Assembly: GCF_026314295.1 (NCBI RefSeq)
Contig: NZ_CP111108.1
Location: 2,394,514-2,458,513, forward strand
Direction: 5' to 3'
DNA from: Caproicibacterium sp. BJN0003
GTDB taxonomy: Bacteria > Bacillota > Clostridia > Oscillospirales > Acutalibacteraceae
Length of the DNA stretch: 64,000 bases
Shown here: positions 24,843 to 36,602 of the stretch, one piece after another
Numbering within the stretch: position 1 is the stretch's first letter
Layout of the letters: every line of letters starts with the position of its first letter
The notes under the pieces: model-generated
What the model was told of the DNA's origin: nothing
Databases searched by the model: none
What the model saw: only the letters and a program-made list of their open reading frames with translations
Made by a program: the position numbers and the translations under genes

Positions 24843-25508
24843 TTAATTAGCAGGTTCCACAAACTCCAGCAGAATTTTTGTCATCAAATCCTTTTTCCCT
24901 GTTCTATAATATCTCCAGCAAAAAAGTGCAGTTATAAGGCCTCCTAAAGTACAAACAATCATGTCCGTCATTGTATCGGTAACCCCGGTCGTTTTGACCA
25001 GCTGCGGATCGTATGTTCCGCCACTGATCAAAGAAGCCGTAAACTCATAGATTTCCCAAAGCTGACCCAACGCCATAGAAGAAAGCAATGCCGCCCATGA
25101 AACGCGCGCGCCATCTGTTTTCTCAAGTCGATGATTCGGTTTTAAATAATAATAAAAAAGCATTCCGCCCTCAGCGAAAAGGAATCCCGCAATCGTATGT
25201 AAAACCTTATCAAAATGTGGAATCAATGTATATCCGTTTAAAAGGCTAGCAAAGGTAACCGCTAAAATCAAAAAGCTGTCAAAAATCACATCAATTAAAT
25301 AAAGGCGCGGTAATCGCAATGCTCGGCAAAAAACACGGGGTAAGAATGGTAAAATCCATGCAGAAAAAATCATCACATATGAAAGCCCCAACAGTTGTTC
25401 TGTCTTTTGAGCAAAAATCTGTGCGGCCAATGTTATTGCTGCGTAAAATACAATAAAAACATAAAAACGTTTTTGCCAAACCGTCTGACGCTTTTGAAGA
25501 AACAACAT
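24843..25508 (-). CDS. Polytopic membrane protein (DUF2238/YjdF-like)
   Basis: 221 residues with six or seven hydrophobic segments. The FDKVLHTIAGFLFAEGG motif (about residue 98) and the later GQLWEIYEF segment with Asp/His/Glu residues resemble the DUF2238/YjdF inner-membrane family, whose function is unknown. ATG at 25508 is chosen because AGAGGAG lies 7 bases upstream; the frame extends to 25664 but would overlap the preceding gene. It is followed by its own terminator. Confidence 0.65.
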   Translation of the reverse strand: MLFLQKRQTVWQKRFYVFIVFYAAITLAAQIFAQKTEQLLGLSYVMIFSAWILPFLPRVFCRALRLPRLYLIDVIFDSFLILAVTFASLLNGYTLIPHFDKVLHTIAGFLFAEGGMLFYYYLKPNHRLEKTDGARVSWAALLSSMALGQLWEIYEFTASLISGGTYDPQLVKTTGVTDTMTDMIVCTLGGLITALFCWRYYRTGKKDLMTKILLEFVEPAN

Positions 25509-25572
25509 AAAAATTCTCCTCTTATTGGAAAATTTCATCTTTACTCTGTCAATTTTCCATCCAAAAATACGC

Positions 25573-26139
25573 CTATGCTTCTGTAGGATTATTAAAACAG
25601 GCTCCGCCTGCCGTATAAAAATAAGGGCCATCCGTCGGCAACTGATCATTGCCTTCCCAAGCAAGATAAGCCACCCTCACAGATTTTCCTTTTAATGCTG
25701 CAATCGTATAATCAGGGCCCCCAGTTCCGGAAGAAATGCGCTGTATCGCGCGATCATAAAGAATTGCATAAGAAATCCATTGCTTTTTTCCACTGGTGGA
25801 AGAAAAAGCAACCGTATAAAAAGAGGCATACCGATTTGATTTTCCCGAAGAAGTCAGCTGCAAAGTCCCAGCCTGATAATCAGTCTGATATCCAGAAAAA
25901 ACAGGACTCGTTAATGCTACTGAAACCGTCCCCGACTGATTTTCATAAAAAATCAAATTTCCAATCTCTGTAGGCGCAGATTTTAAAATTGTCTCAACCT
26001 GAAAATCAGGATTCACTTTACTAGAAGCCTTAAATACTGCAGCCTCGGACGATTTTGGAAGCCGATCATACCAAAAACCAAAGCATACCAGTGCCAATAA
26101 AGCCACTGTAACAAAAATGGTTTTCTTTGTATTTTTCAT
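25573..26139 (-). CDS. Secreted or membrane-anchored hypothetical protein
   Basis: 188 residues. The N-terminus is MKNTKKTIFVTVALLALVCFGFW, a typical signal anchor without a lipobox. The rest is a predicted extracytoplasmic domain rich in Ser, Thr and aromatic residues (YTVAFSSTSGKKQWISYAIL, AYLAWEGNDQLPT) with no recognised family. ATG at 26139 follows AGGAGAAGC; the frame opens nine codons earlier without a better site. It lies 64 bases before the membrane protein gene and may be co-transcribed with it. Confidence 0.6.
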   Translation of the reverse strand: MKNTKKTIFVTVALLALVCFGFWYDRLPKSSEAAVFKASSKVNPDFQVETILKSAPTEIGNLIFYENQSGTVSVALTSPVFSGYQTDYQAGTLQLTSSGKSNRYASFYTVAFSSTSGKKQWISYAILYDRAIQRISSGTGGPDYTIAALKGKSVRVAYLAWEGNDQLPTDGPYFYTAGGACFNNPTEA

Positions 26140-26288
26140 ACAAAAGCTTCTCCTTTTATTTATCATCTTATTTAAAAAACATTATAAACTTTCCTATAAA
26201 ATCTTAATTCATATCATAACAAAAATAAGATCTTTTTTCAAGACAGTCAAAATGAGGCTAAAATAAAACATATTTTAAATTTACAAAT

Positions 26289-26322
26289 AAAAAAAGCCGC
26301 CCAAATCAAAGGGCAGCTTTTA
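26289..26322 (-). terminator. Terminator of the rRNA operon
   Basis: AAAAAGC-GCCC and GGGC-GCTTTTT form a stem with one bulge around AAATCAAA, followed by T residues on the minus strand, 70 bases after the 23S 3' end. The remaining 26140-26288 interval is AT-rich with no other feature seen. Confidence 0.8.
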
Positions 26323-26328
26323 CATTTT

Positions 26329-26361
26329 GTACACTGAAAACTGAATAAAGGTAAGTAGAAG
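26329..26361. repeat. 3' arm of the 23S rRNA processing stem
   Basis: This 33-base stretch is a near-perfect inverted match to 29336-29366 on the other side of the 23S gene (GTACACTGAAAACTGAATAA region). In the precursor RNA the two arms would form a stem of about 30 bp, the usual substrate for RNase III or Mini-III. Confidence 0.85.
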
Positions 26362-26390
26362 AGAGAAAGAGCGCGGACCAAAGAAGGTTA

Positions 26391-29223
<2,833 letters not shown>

Positions 29224-29248
29224 TGTGTTCTTCTTTGGTTCTCAGCTG

Positions 29249-29320
29249 ACGATGATCTCTCATCGTTGCTTAATGAAATTGTAGATTTGATAATAATTTC
29301 TAACAATGATTTCTCATTGT
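29249..29320. repeat. Two related hairpins in the tRNAIle-23S spacer
   Basis: ACGATGATCTCTCATCGT (29249-29266) and ACAATGATTTCTCATTGT (29303-29320) are 18-base hairpins that are near copies of each other, 36 bases apart. They may be spacer processing signals or a small duplication. Confidence 0.55.
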
Positions 29321-29335
29321 TGCGTTCAATATCTG

Positions 29336-29366
29336 CTTCTACTTCTTTATTCAGTTTTCAATGTAC
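29336..29366. repeat. 5' arm of the 23S rRNA processing stem
   Basis: Inverted near-copy of 26329-26361, as expected for the stem that brackets pre-23S rRNA. Confidence 0.85.
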
Positions 29367-29385
29367 AACTTGCACCTTTCGGTGC

Positions 29386-29462
<77 letters not shown>

Positions 29463-29524
29463 ATGTTTCCGGCTTCCGGTTCTCACCGTCTGCCCATCTT
29501 TTCTTTTGGCCCCTTTCGGAGCCT

Positions 29525-29600
29525 TGGTGGAGATAAACGGGATCGAACCGTTGACCTCCTGCTTGCAAAGCAGGCGCTCTCCCAGCTGAGCTATACCCCC
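29525..29600 (-). tRNA. tRNA-Ala (TGC anticodon)
   Basis: The minus strand reads GGGGGTATAGCTCAGCTGGG..., anticodon loop TTTGCAA with TGC, the GGTTCGATCCC T-arm and an encoded CCA. It is located in the 16S-23S spacer, 5' of tRNA-Ile. Confidence 0.97.
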
Positions 29601-29648
29601 ATAACTGGTGGCTGTTACCCTTCCACCTTCTGAAGTCCTTTTGCAAGG

Positions 29649-29668
29649 CCTTCAAAATTAAACAACGA
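29649..29668. repeat. 3' arm of the 16S rRNA processing stem
   Basis: CCTTCAAAATTAAACAACGA is an inverted match (one difference) to 31423-31442 upstream of the 16S gene, giving the precursor stem around 16S rRNA. Confidence 0.8.
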
Positions 29669-29730
29669 TTAGAGACTCAGGAAACCTGACCTTGGAATGT
29701 CGTTAAATGCTTCCATTTAACTGTTCTCCA

Positions 29731-31259
<1,529 letters not shown>

Positions 31260-31477
31260 ATATTTTATCAAAACGCTTCCGCGCTCTAATCGTATTTCAG
31301 AGCTTTCTTATAGCTCATTTCAAAACACTTGCGTGTTTCTTTCTTTGTCCGTTTTTTACGAGTTTTTCTTCTCGTTCCGTTCCAATCCCTCTCGGAATCT
31401 TTCCGGGTCCCTTTGTCTCTTTTCGTTGTTTAATTTTCAAGGTCCTGCGCCGCTCGTTCTCGCGAGTCAGCTTTACT
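31260..31477 (-). other. rRNA operon leader
   Basis: This 218-base transcribed leader lies between the rRNA promoter and the 16S gene. It holds the 5' arm of the 16S processing stem (31423-31442) and small hairpins such as ACGAG-(8)-CTCGT near 31358-31375. No protein gene is visible. Confidence 0.7.
31423..31442. repeat. 5' arm of the 16S rRNA processing stem
   Basis: TCGTTGTTTAATTTTCAAGG pairs with 29649-29668 across the 16S gene with one mismatch. Confidence 0.8.
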
Positions 31478-31506
31478 ATAATACCAAACCTACTTCCTTT
31501 TGTCAA
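31478..31506 (-). promoter_or_regulatory. rRNA operon promoter
   Basis: On the minus strand TTGACA (31506-31501) and TATTAT (31483-31478) have a 17-base spacer. It is the only strong promoter seen upstream of the 16S gene. Confidence 0.85.
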
Positions 31507-31580
31507 CCCCTTTTTTCTCCTTTTTTAATTTTTTTTAAGAGGGTTCTTATTTCCAGTATTTCATGATTCATTTTGGGGCA

Positions 31581-31598
31581 TTCTTTCTTTAGAAAGAA
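31581..31598. promoter_or_regulatory. Hairpin overlapping the sleB ribosome site region
   Basis: TTCTTTCT-TT-AGAAAGAA forms an 8-bp stem whose 3' arm runs into the AAGAAGG ribosome site of sleB. It could dampen translation; this is inferred from base pairing only. Confidence 0.35.
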
Positions 31599-31609
31599 GG
31601 TTTGGGAAA

Positions 31610-32305
31610 ATGAAAGGATATGGTATGTTTTTTTGGAGGCTGCTTGTTATTTTGCTTGTAAACTTACTGGCAATCACGCTTTTGATTGGACACAGCGGTA
31701 CAACAGCAGTACTTTCTCAACAAGGCAGCCGCGGAGACGAAGTCGTAAAAATTCAAACCGTATTACAGAATCAAGGGCTTTACTCCGGAAACGTCGACGG
31801 CATTTATGGCAGCAATACAAAAAATGCAGTGATCAAATTTCAAAAAATCAATGGTCTTACTGCAGATGGTGTTGCAGGCAAAAACACATTGAACGCCATG
31901 GGCATCGGTGGAGGCGGCCAAAGTGCAAATACGGGTGCTGCCGGCGGATATTCGAGCAACGATGTTGCTCTTCTCGCAAAAGTTATTTCCGCAGAATCGC
32001 GCGGTGAACCTTATGAAGGGCAAGTTGCCGTAGGAGCTGTCATCTTAAATCGAATTGAGCATCCCAGCTTTCCTAATACACTTGCCGGTGTTATTTACCA
32101 GCCAGGCGCTTTCAGTTGTTTAAACGACGGCCAAATTGATGCTCCTGTTTCCGATTCTGCCTATCGTGCTGCTCGAGATGCAATCAATGGTTGGGATCCT
32201 TCCGGCGGTGCAGTCTATTATTATAACCCAAAAAAGAGCACTAGTCAGTGGATTTTTTCCCGTCCGGTCATTACAATTATTGGCGACCACCGATTCTGCT
32301 CTTAA
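31610..32305 (+). CDS. sleB: Spore cortex-lytic enzyme SleB (cell wall hydrolase)
   Basis: 231 residues with three parts: a signal or anchor helix (about 8-28), a PG_binding_1 domain (about 38-92, SRGDEVVKIQ..L...GLYSGNVDGIYG..T..AV..FQ...GL..DGVAG) and a hydrolase_2 catalytic domain (about 118-230). The last begins LLAKVISAESRGEPYEGQVAVG with the catalytic Glu and contains FSCLNDG and a C-terminal IGDHRFC. SleB is a lytic transglycosylase that degrades spore cortex containing muramic-delta-lactam during germination, so the organism probably makes spores. The usual partner gene ypeB is not adjacent. AAGAAGG precedes the ATG. Confidence 0.92.
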   Translation: MKGYGMFFWRLLVILLVNLLAITLLIGHSGTTAVLSQQGSRGDEVVKIQTVLQNQGLYSGNVDGIYGSNTKNAVIKFQKINGLTADGVAGKNTLNAMGIGGGGQSANTGAAGGYSSNDVALLAKVISAESRGEPYEGQVAVGAVILNRIEHPSFPNTLAGVIYQPGAFSCLNDGQIDAPVSDSAYRAARDAINGWDPSGGAVYYYNPKKSTSQWIFSRPVITIIGDHRFCS

Positions 32306-32367
32306 TCTTTAGTATAAGAAGGCTCTAATTGTCTTCCTTATTTCTTCAAAATGATATTCTTATCAAA

Positions 32368-32411
32368 AAATAAGAGGCCCTTTCGTGAAGAATCACAAAA
32401 AGCCTCTTAAA
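32368..32411. terminator. Bidirectional terminator between sleB and the lipoprotein gene
   Basis: TAAGAGGC and GCCTCTTA, extended inward by CTTT-GTGA and TCAC-AAAAG, form a long hairpin between convergent genes. Confidence 0.78.
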
Positions 32412-32446
32412 CTGATCTTTAATTGAATGTTATTAATAGATCCAAT

Positions 32447-32989
32447 TTACGCTTTAAAATTTTCAAATTCCTGTGTTGCTGCCTTTTCCATCTGCTGATG
32501 ATCATCATTGGATACAGAATCATGATAGATCATCAGATATTTTCCGTTTTTGCTAAGGACTGCCTTTACGTTGTCATTAAAGACCGGAACGGTTCCGTTC
32601 TCTTTTGCACTTTCAAGGCAGGTCTTAGCCTCATCAGAAAGATTGTTAAGGTCGTATTCATAGAACTCAACGGATAAATTCTTTTCATCTTTTGCAGGAT
32701 CTTTGCTGAACACGTACCGCAAACCGGATTTTGCTCCAATAAAAGAAGCCTGCATTTCTTCGGGCTGTCCTTCTTCCTGTACAACAATTCCGCTGTCAAT
32801 CATATAATTGCACAAACCCGAAAGCGTATTTTCGTATTTTCCGGCATCAACTGAAACCGTGGAAACGACCGCAGAAGAGACAGCCTCCGAAGAAGCTGTT
32901 TGGGAAGAAGCGGCAATATCGCCTTCTCCGCAGGCGGTAAGGCTGAACATGAGCGCTGCTGCAACGGCAATAACAGATAATTTTTTCAT
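32447..32989 (-). CDS. Putative lipoprotein of unknown function
   Basis: 180 residues. A lipoprotein signal peptide ends in the lipobox LTAC (Cys20), followed by a Ser/Ala/Val-rich linker (about 24-45) and a compact domain of about 130 residues. That domain has alternating charged and aromatic stretches (YVFSKDPAKDEKNLSVEFYEYDLNNL). No family is recognised. It should be exported and anchored to the outer face of the membrane. GGGAGG lies 11 bases before the ATG. It stands alone, between the tRNA terminator and the sleB terminator. Confidence 0.75.
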   Translation of the reverse strand: MKKLSVIAVAAALMFSLTACGEGDIAASSQTASSEAVSSAVVSTVSVDAGKYENTLSGLCNYMIDSGIVVQEEGQPEEMQASFIGAKSGLRYVFSKDPAKDEKNLSVEFYEYDLNNLSDEAKTCLESAKENGTVPVFNDNVKAVLSKNGKYLMIYHDSVSNDDHQQMEKAATQEFENFKA

Positions 32990-33023
32990 GGCTTAGAAAC
33001 CTCCCGGAAACTTTCAAAATACT

Positions 33024-33052
33024 AAAAAAACCGCTGCGAGAGCGGTTTTCAG
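33024..33052 (-). terminator. Terminator of the tRNA cluster
   Basis: AAAACCGCT and AGCGGTTTT pair over 9 bp around GCGAG, with a T-run on the minus strand after the last tRNA. Confidence 0.82.
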
Positions 33053-33073
33053 CGCGGCAAAAGCCGCTGGGTT

Positions 33074-33150
33074 TGGTGGACACGAAGGGACTCGAACCCT
33101 TGACCTCTCGCGTGTGAGGCGAACGCTCTAACCAGCTGAGCTACGCGTCC
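33074..33150 (-). tRNA. tRNA-Val (CAC anticodon)
   Basis: The minus strand reads GGACGCGTAGCTCAGCTGG..., stem TTCGC, loop CTCACAC with CAC, stem GCGAG, GGTTCGAGTCC T-arm, CGTGTCC acceptor and an encoded CCA. It is the third tRNA of the Met-Glu-Val cluster. Confidence 0.95.
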
Positions 33151-33175
33151 ACATACGCGAAAAAAATAAGAAAAA

Positions 33176-33250
33176 TGGTGACCCGGATGAGATTCGAACT
33201 CATGAAGCCGCCGTGAAAGGGCGGTGTCTTAACCGCTTGACCACCGGGCC
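33176..33250 (-). tRNA. tRNA-Glu (TTC anticodon)
   Basis: The minus strand reads GGCCCGGTGGTCAAGCGG..., loop CTTTCAC with TTC, GTTCGAATCTC T-arm, CCGGGTC acceptor and an encoded CCA. It is the middle tRNA of the cluster. Confidence 0.95.
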
Positions 33251-33278
33251 AAATTGATCGGAGAAACCCTCCGATAAA

Positions 33279-33355
33279 TGGTAGCGGCAATAGGATTTGA
33301 ACCTATGACACTTCGGGTATGAACCGAATGCTCTAGCCAGCTGAGCTATGCCGCC
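33279..33355 (-). tRNA. tRNA-Met, elongator type (CAT anticodon)
   Basis: The minus strand reads GGCGGCATAGCTCAGCTGG..., loop TTCATAC with CAT, GGTTCAAATCC T-arm and an encoded CCA. The G1-U72 pair and the overall match to known elongator Met tRNAs argue against initiator. A CAT anticodon modified to lysidine (Ile2) is the less likely alternative. Confidence 0.93.
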
Positions 33356-33399
33356 ATTTTGTCCACTATCTGCTCACAGCACACAGTGAAGCGTTAATT

Positions 33400-33429
33400 A
33401 TTATAATACAGAAATGAAAGCTTTGTCAA
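33400..33429 (-). promoter_or_regulatory. Promoter of the tRNA Met-Glu-Val cluster
   Basis: On the minus strand TTGACA (33429-33424) and TATAAT (33405-33400) have an 18-base spacer, 45 bases before tRNA-Met. Confidence 0.82.
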
Positions 33430-33506
33430 TGGATTTTTGCAAAATAAATTTTGGAATTTTTTAGTTTTTAGCAAAATAGTCGTATAAAATGGCTGATCTT
33501 GAAGTT

Positions 33507-34748
33507 TTACCGCTCTGTCTCTCCCTCTTTTTCCGTATCAAACAAGACTTTTTTGTATTTTAAAAAGCAAAGCAGCGCAATACAGGAAACCCCAAAACTC
33601 ATCACAGTATTCCCAATAGACCCAAACTTATCAAATAAAAATCCGCCCAAAAGGTTCGCCGTAACGGTGCCAATAACGGTGACCACCGTCAATCCTACAG
33701 AAATGGAAAAACTGCGGATATGAGGATCTGCCGCTCTGGAAAAACACTCTACACTAATTGTATAGAAAAGGCCAAAGCTTACTGACTGCACAATTTGTCC
33801 CAGAAAAAGCGGAATGATTCCAGGGAGCAAAAACAAAGCCGGCCGACCCAGATTGATAAAAAAAGTCATCGTAGTTTCCTGTTTTAAAGTGATCAGGTCC
33901 CGTGAGCGCGCAATCCAAAGCAAAACCACAAATTCTGTTACCGCACCAATCCCACAAATCCATCCAAACATTTGGTCCGTTCCGCCGCGTTCCCCACAGA
34001 ATAAAGCAAGATAGCTGCCCACTGGGCGATGGCTGAGCCAATAAAGACTAAAAATGAGAAGGCAAGCTCGATAGCGCGGATTTTTCATTGAAACACGAAA
34101 AGACTCAAAGAATCCCAGGGCAGCCCCCTCGTCCCCGGATTTTCCCTCCGCTCGGTTATCAGGCTTTAACTTGGGGAGCTCCTGCAAAAAGAAAATTAAG
34201 CCTGCAAAAACGATTGCCTGCAATAAAAAATAGTTGCCATATCCAAAAATAGAGAAATAAGCGCCCACCGCAGTTGCAGCCAATGCATATCCAATCGAGC
34301 CGAACGCGCGCACCCTGCTGTAAACAAGATTCGTCCCCGAAAAATGGCTGACAATATTGACCCACGCATCCATCAGCTGACCAAACGGATAAGCAAATCC
34401 TGCGGAAAAAACAATCAGAACAAAGCAAACAAGCTCCTGCCCCCCAAACACCATGTTGCAGATACAAAGTACAATCAAGCCGATGCAGGAAAGGATGAGA
34501 TAATCCCTGACCGACAAAAACGTATCAGTCAAATATCCGGAAATCGGCTGCACCACCACATTAGCGACCAAAGTCAAGCTGGTAATCAGGCCGCAGGTCA
34601 CCGCAGAAAAGCCTCGCTGAGAAAGATACGAAACTAAATAGGAAGCAAAAAGCGCATATGCACTATAATAAATAAAATAAGCTCCAAAAAACGCCGGTGC
34701 ATAATTTTTCTCTTTTGGAGCTTTTTTTCGCAAACAGCACTTGCTCAT
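33507..34748 (-). CDS. Major facilitator superfamily transporter (LacY/nucleoside-symporter-like)
   Basis: 413 residues with 12 predicted transmembrane helices in two six-helix halves. The first helix (FFGAYFIYYSAYALFASYLVSYLSQRGFS) and the loop GYLTDTF between helices 2 and 3 match the MFS_1_like group that includes sugar and nucleoside proton symporters. The substrate is not apparent; the neighbouring guaB might hint at purines, but a strong terminator separates them. GAGGGG lies 7 bases before the ATG at 34748. The N-terminus is short and basic. Confidence 0.82.
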   Translation of the reverse strand: MSKCCLRKKAPKEKNYAPAFFGAYFIYYSAYALFASYLVSYLSQRGFSAVTCGLITSLTLVANVVVQPISGYLTDTFLSVRDYLILSCIGLIVLCICNMVFGGQELVCFVLIVFSAGFAYPFGQLMDAWVNIVSHFSGTNLVYSRVRAFGSIGYALAATAVGAYFSIFGYGNYFLLQAIVFAGLIFFLQELPKLKPDNRAEGKSGDEGAALGFFESFRVSMKNPRYRACLLIFSLYWLSHRPVGSYLALFCGERGGTDQMFGWICGIGAVTEFVVLLWIARSRDLITLKQETTMTFFINLGRPALFLLPGIIPLFLGQIVQSVSFGLFYTISVECFSRAADPHIRSFSISVGLTVVTVIGTVTANLLGGFLFDKFGSIGNTVMSFGVSCIALLCFLKYKKVLFDTEKEGETER

Positions 34749-34777
34749 AAAGTTCCCCTCGGTTTTCCTTTTATAAA

Positions 34778-34814
34778 ACGGCCCCTGTCAAAATTTCTTT
34801 CGTACAGGGGCCGT
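34778..34814 (-). terminator. Terminator after guaB
   Basis: ACGGCCCCTGT (34778-34788) and ACAGGGGCCGT (34804-34814) form a perfect 11-bp stem, with T residues following on the minus strand. Confidence 0.85.
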
Positions 34815-34827
34815 CATTTTTTATTGA

Positions 34828-36345
34828 TTATCTCTGGTGATTGATATTGGTCTGGTCTTTCAAAATAACATCGTGAGCGCCGCCCTCTACGATACTGGTT
34901 GCAGAAACGAGTGTCAGCTTTGCTTTCTCCTGCAATTCCGGAATCGTCAGCGCACCGCAGTTACACATTGTAGACTTCACTTTGCTAAGCGTTGTGGCCA
35001 CGTTATCTTTAAGCGGGCCAGCATAAGCAACATAAGAATCAACGCCTTCTTCAAACGAAAGCTTCTTGTCGCCGCCAAGGTCATACCGCTGCCAGTTGCG
35101 GGCACGGTTGCTGCCTTCACCCCAATACTCTTTCATATAAGTCCCATTTACGTTCACTTTATTGGTCGGGGATTCATCGAAGCGGGAGAAATAACGTCCC
35201 AGCATCACAAAATCAGCACCCATCGCAAGCGCCAAAGTAATATGATGATCATAAACGATTCCACCGTCGGAACAAATCGGGACATAAACTCCAGTCTCAC
35301 GGTAATATTCGTCCCGTGCCTTTGCAACTTCGATAATTGCGGTCGCCTGTCCGCGGCCAATACCTTTTGTCTCACGTGTGATACAAATAGACCCGCCGCC
35401 GATTCCGATCTTCACAAAATCCGCTCCGCATTCTGCTAAGAAGCGGAAGCCGTCTTTATCAACTACATTTCCGGCGCCAATCTTAACGCTGTCTCCGTAA
35501 TTTTCGCGTACCCATTCGATGGTCATCTTCTGCCATTCAGAGAAGCCTTCGGAAGAATCGATACAAAAGATATCCGCTCCAGCTTCCAAAAGTGCTGGAA
35601 TCCGCTCCTTATAATCTCTGGTATTGATCCCGGCACCGACTACATAACGCTTTTTCTCATCCAACAGCTCGTTGACATTTTCCTTATGCTCTGAATAATC
35701 TTTGCGGAAAACCATATAGCACAAACGGCCGTCATCATCAATTACCGGCAGAGAATTGAGCTTATGGTCCCAAATGATATCATTGCACTCCGAAAGAGTC
35801 GCGCCTTTTGGAGCAGAAATAATTTTTTCAATCGGCGTCATAAAGTCGCTGACCTTAATATCAAGGCTCATACGGCTCAAGCGATAGTCACGGCTCGAAA
35901 CGATCCCCAAAAGCTTACCGTTAGCAGTTCCGTCAGAAGTAACCGCTACCGTGGAATGTCCGGTCTTTTTCTTTAGCTCCAGAATATCCGAAAGGGTCTT
36001 GTCCGGCTGAATATTGGAGTCGCTGATCACAAATCCCGCTTTATACGCCTTTACTCGTGCAACCATTGCCGCTTCGGACTCAACCGACTGAGAACCGTAA
36101 ATAAAAGAAATGCCGCCCTCTTTTGCCAGAGCAACCGCCAGCCGATCTCCAGAAACAGACTGCATAATTGCTGATACCATGGGGATATTCATGACGATTG
36201 CAGGCTTCTCCCCATCTCCCTTACGGTACTTTGTCACCGCTGTACGAAGACTCACTTCGCTCGGAATACACTTTGAAGAAGAATATCCGGGAATTAAAAG
36301 ATATTCGTCGAAAGTATGGGAAGGTTCATCATAAAAGATCGCCAT
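34828..36345 (-). CDS. guaB: IMP dehydrogenase, of the form known from Tritrichomonas foetus
   Basis: 505 residues: a (beta/alpha)8 barrel interrupted at about residues 100-225 by a CBS pair ([27 protein letters not shown]). The catalytic loop is [20 protein letters not shown] with Cys at about residue 320, and the flap NWQRYDLGG carries the Arg-Tyr pair that activates water. IMPDH oxidises IMP to XMP with NAD+, the first committed step of GMP synthesis. The usual bacterial loop is GPGSICTTR; the GGGSICITR version, KEYWGEGS and the [13 protein letters not shown] tail match my recollection of the T. foetus enzyme closely. It is a single gene with its own promoter and terminator. Confidence 0.93.
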   Translation of the reverse strand: MAIFYDEPSHTFDEYLLIPGYSSSKCIPSEVSLRTAVTKYRKGDGEKPAIVMNIPMVSAIMQSVSGDRLAVALAKEGGISFIYGSQSVESEAAMVARVKAYKAGFVISDSNIQPDKTLSDILELKKKTGHSTVAVTSDGTANGKLLGIVSSRDYRLSRMSLDIKVSDFMTPIEKIISAPKGATLSECNDIIWDHKLNSLPVIDDDGRLCYMVFRKDYSEHKENVNELLDEKKRYVVGAGINTRDYKERIPALLEAGADIFCIDSSEGFSEWQKMTIEWVRENYGDSVKIGAGNVVDKDGFRFLAECGADFVKIGIGGGSICITRETKGIGRGQATAIIEVAKARDEYYRETGVYVPICSDGGIVYDHHITLALAMGADFVMLGRYFSRFDESPTNKVNVNGTYMKEYWGEGSNRARNWQRYDLGGDKKLSFEEGVDSYVAYAGPLKDNVATTLSKVKSTMCNCGALTIPELQEKAKLTLVSATSIVEGGAHDVILKDQTNINHQR

Positions 36346-36406
36346 GTTTTGCTGCCTCCGTGTTTTTATTTTTTGGTTTTATAAACGATTTATCTATATT
36401 TTTGTA

Positions 36407-36435
36407 ATTATAGCAGATTCCCACCCCTTTTTCAA
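36407..36435 (-). promoter_or_regulatory. guaB promoter
   Basis: On the minus strand TTGAAA (36435-36430) and TATAAT (36412-36407), preceded by TGC (extended -10), have a 17-base spacer. The leader of about 60 bases shows no clear riboswitch. Confidence 0.75.
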
Positions 36436-36513
36436 CAATTCCTCACTGAAAATCTTTTTCTCTCTAAAAAAGGTATTTCCTTTTATCTCTCTGCTTTTCA
36501 TCGGCTTGTCCTC

Positions 36514-36542
36514 TTTTCAAATAGATATTTATCTGATATAAT
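36514..36542 (+). promoter_or_regulatory. Possible promoter of the surface-glycan locus
   Basis: TATAAT (36537-36542) with TTTTCA (36514-36519) at 17 bases; the -35 is weak. It is the only candidate seen upstream of the first gene of the block. Confidence 0.5.
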
Positions 36543-36602
36543 GAAATTTATGCTATAAAGGAAATAGATCCTTTTAGAATGCAGAATCGGGAGAATTTGA
36601 AA

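Noticed and set aside
33279..33355. The CAT-anticodon tRNA as initiator Met or Ile2.
   Set aside because: The acceptor and D-arm match elongator Met tRNAs, and the initiator-type three G-C pairs in the anticodon stem are absent.
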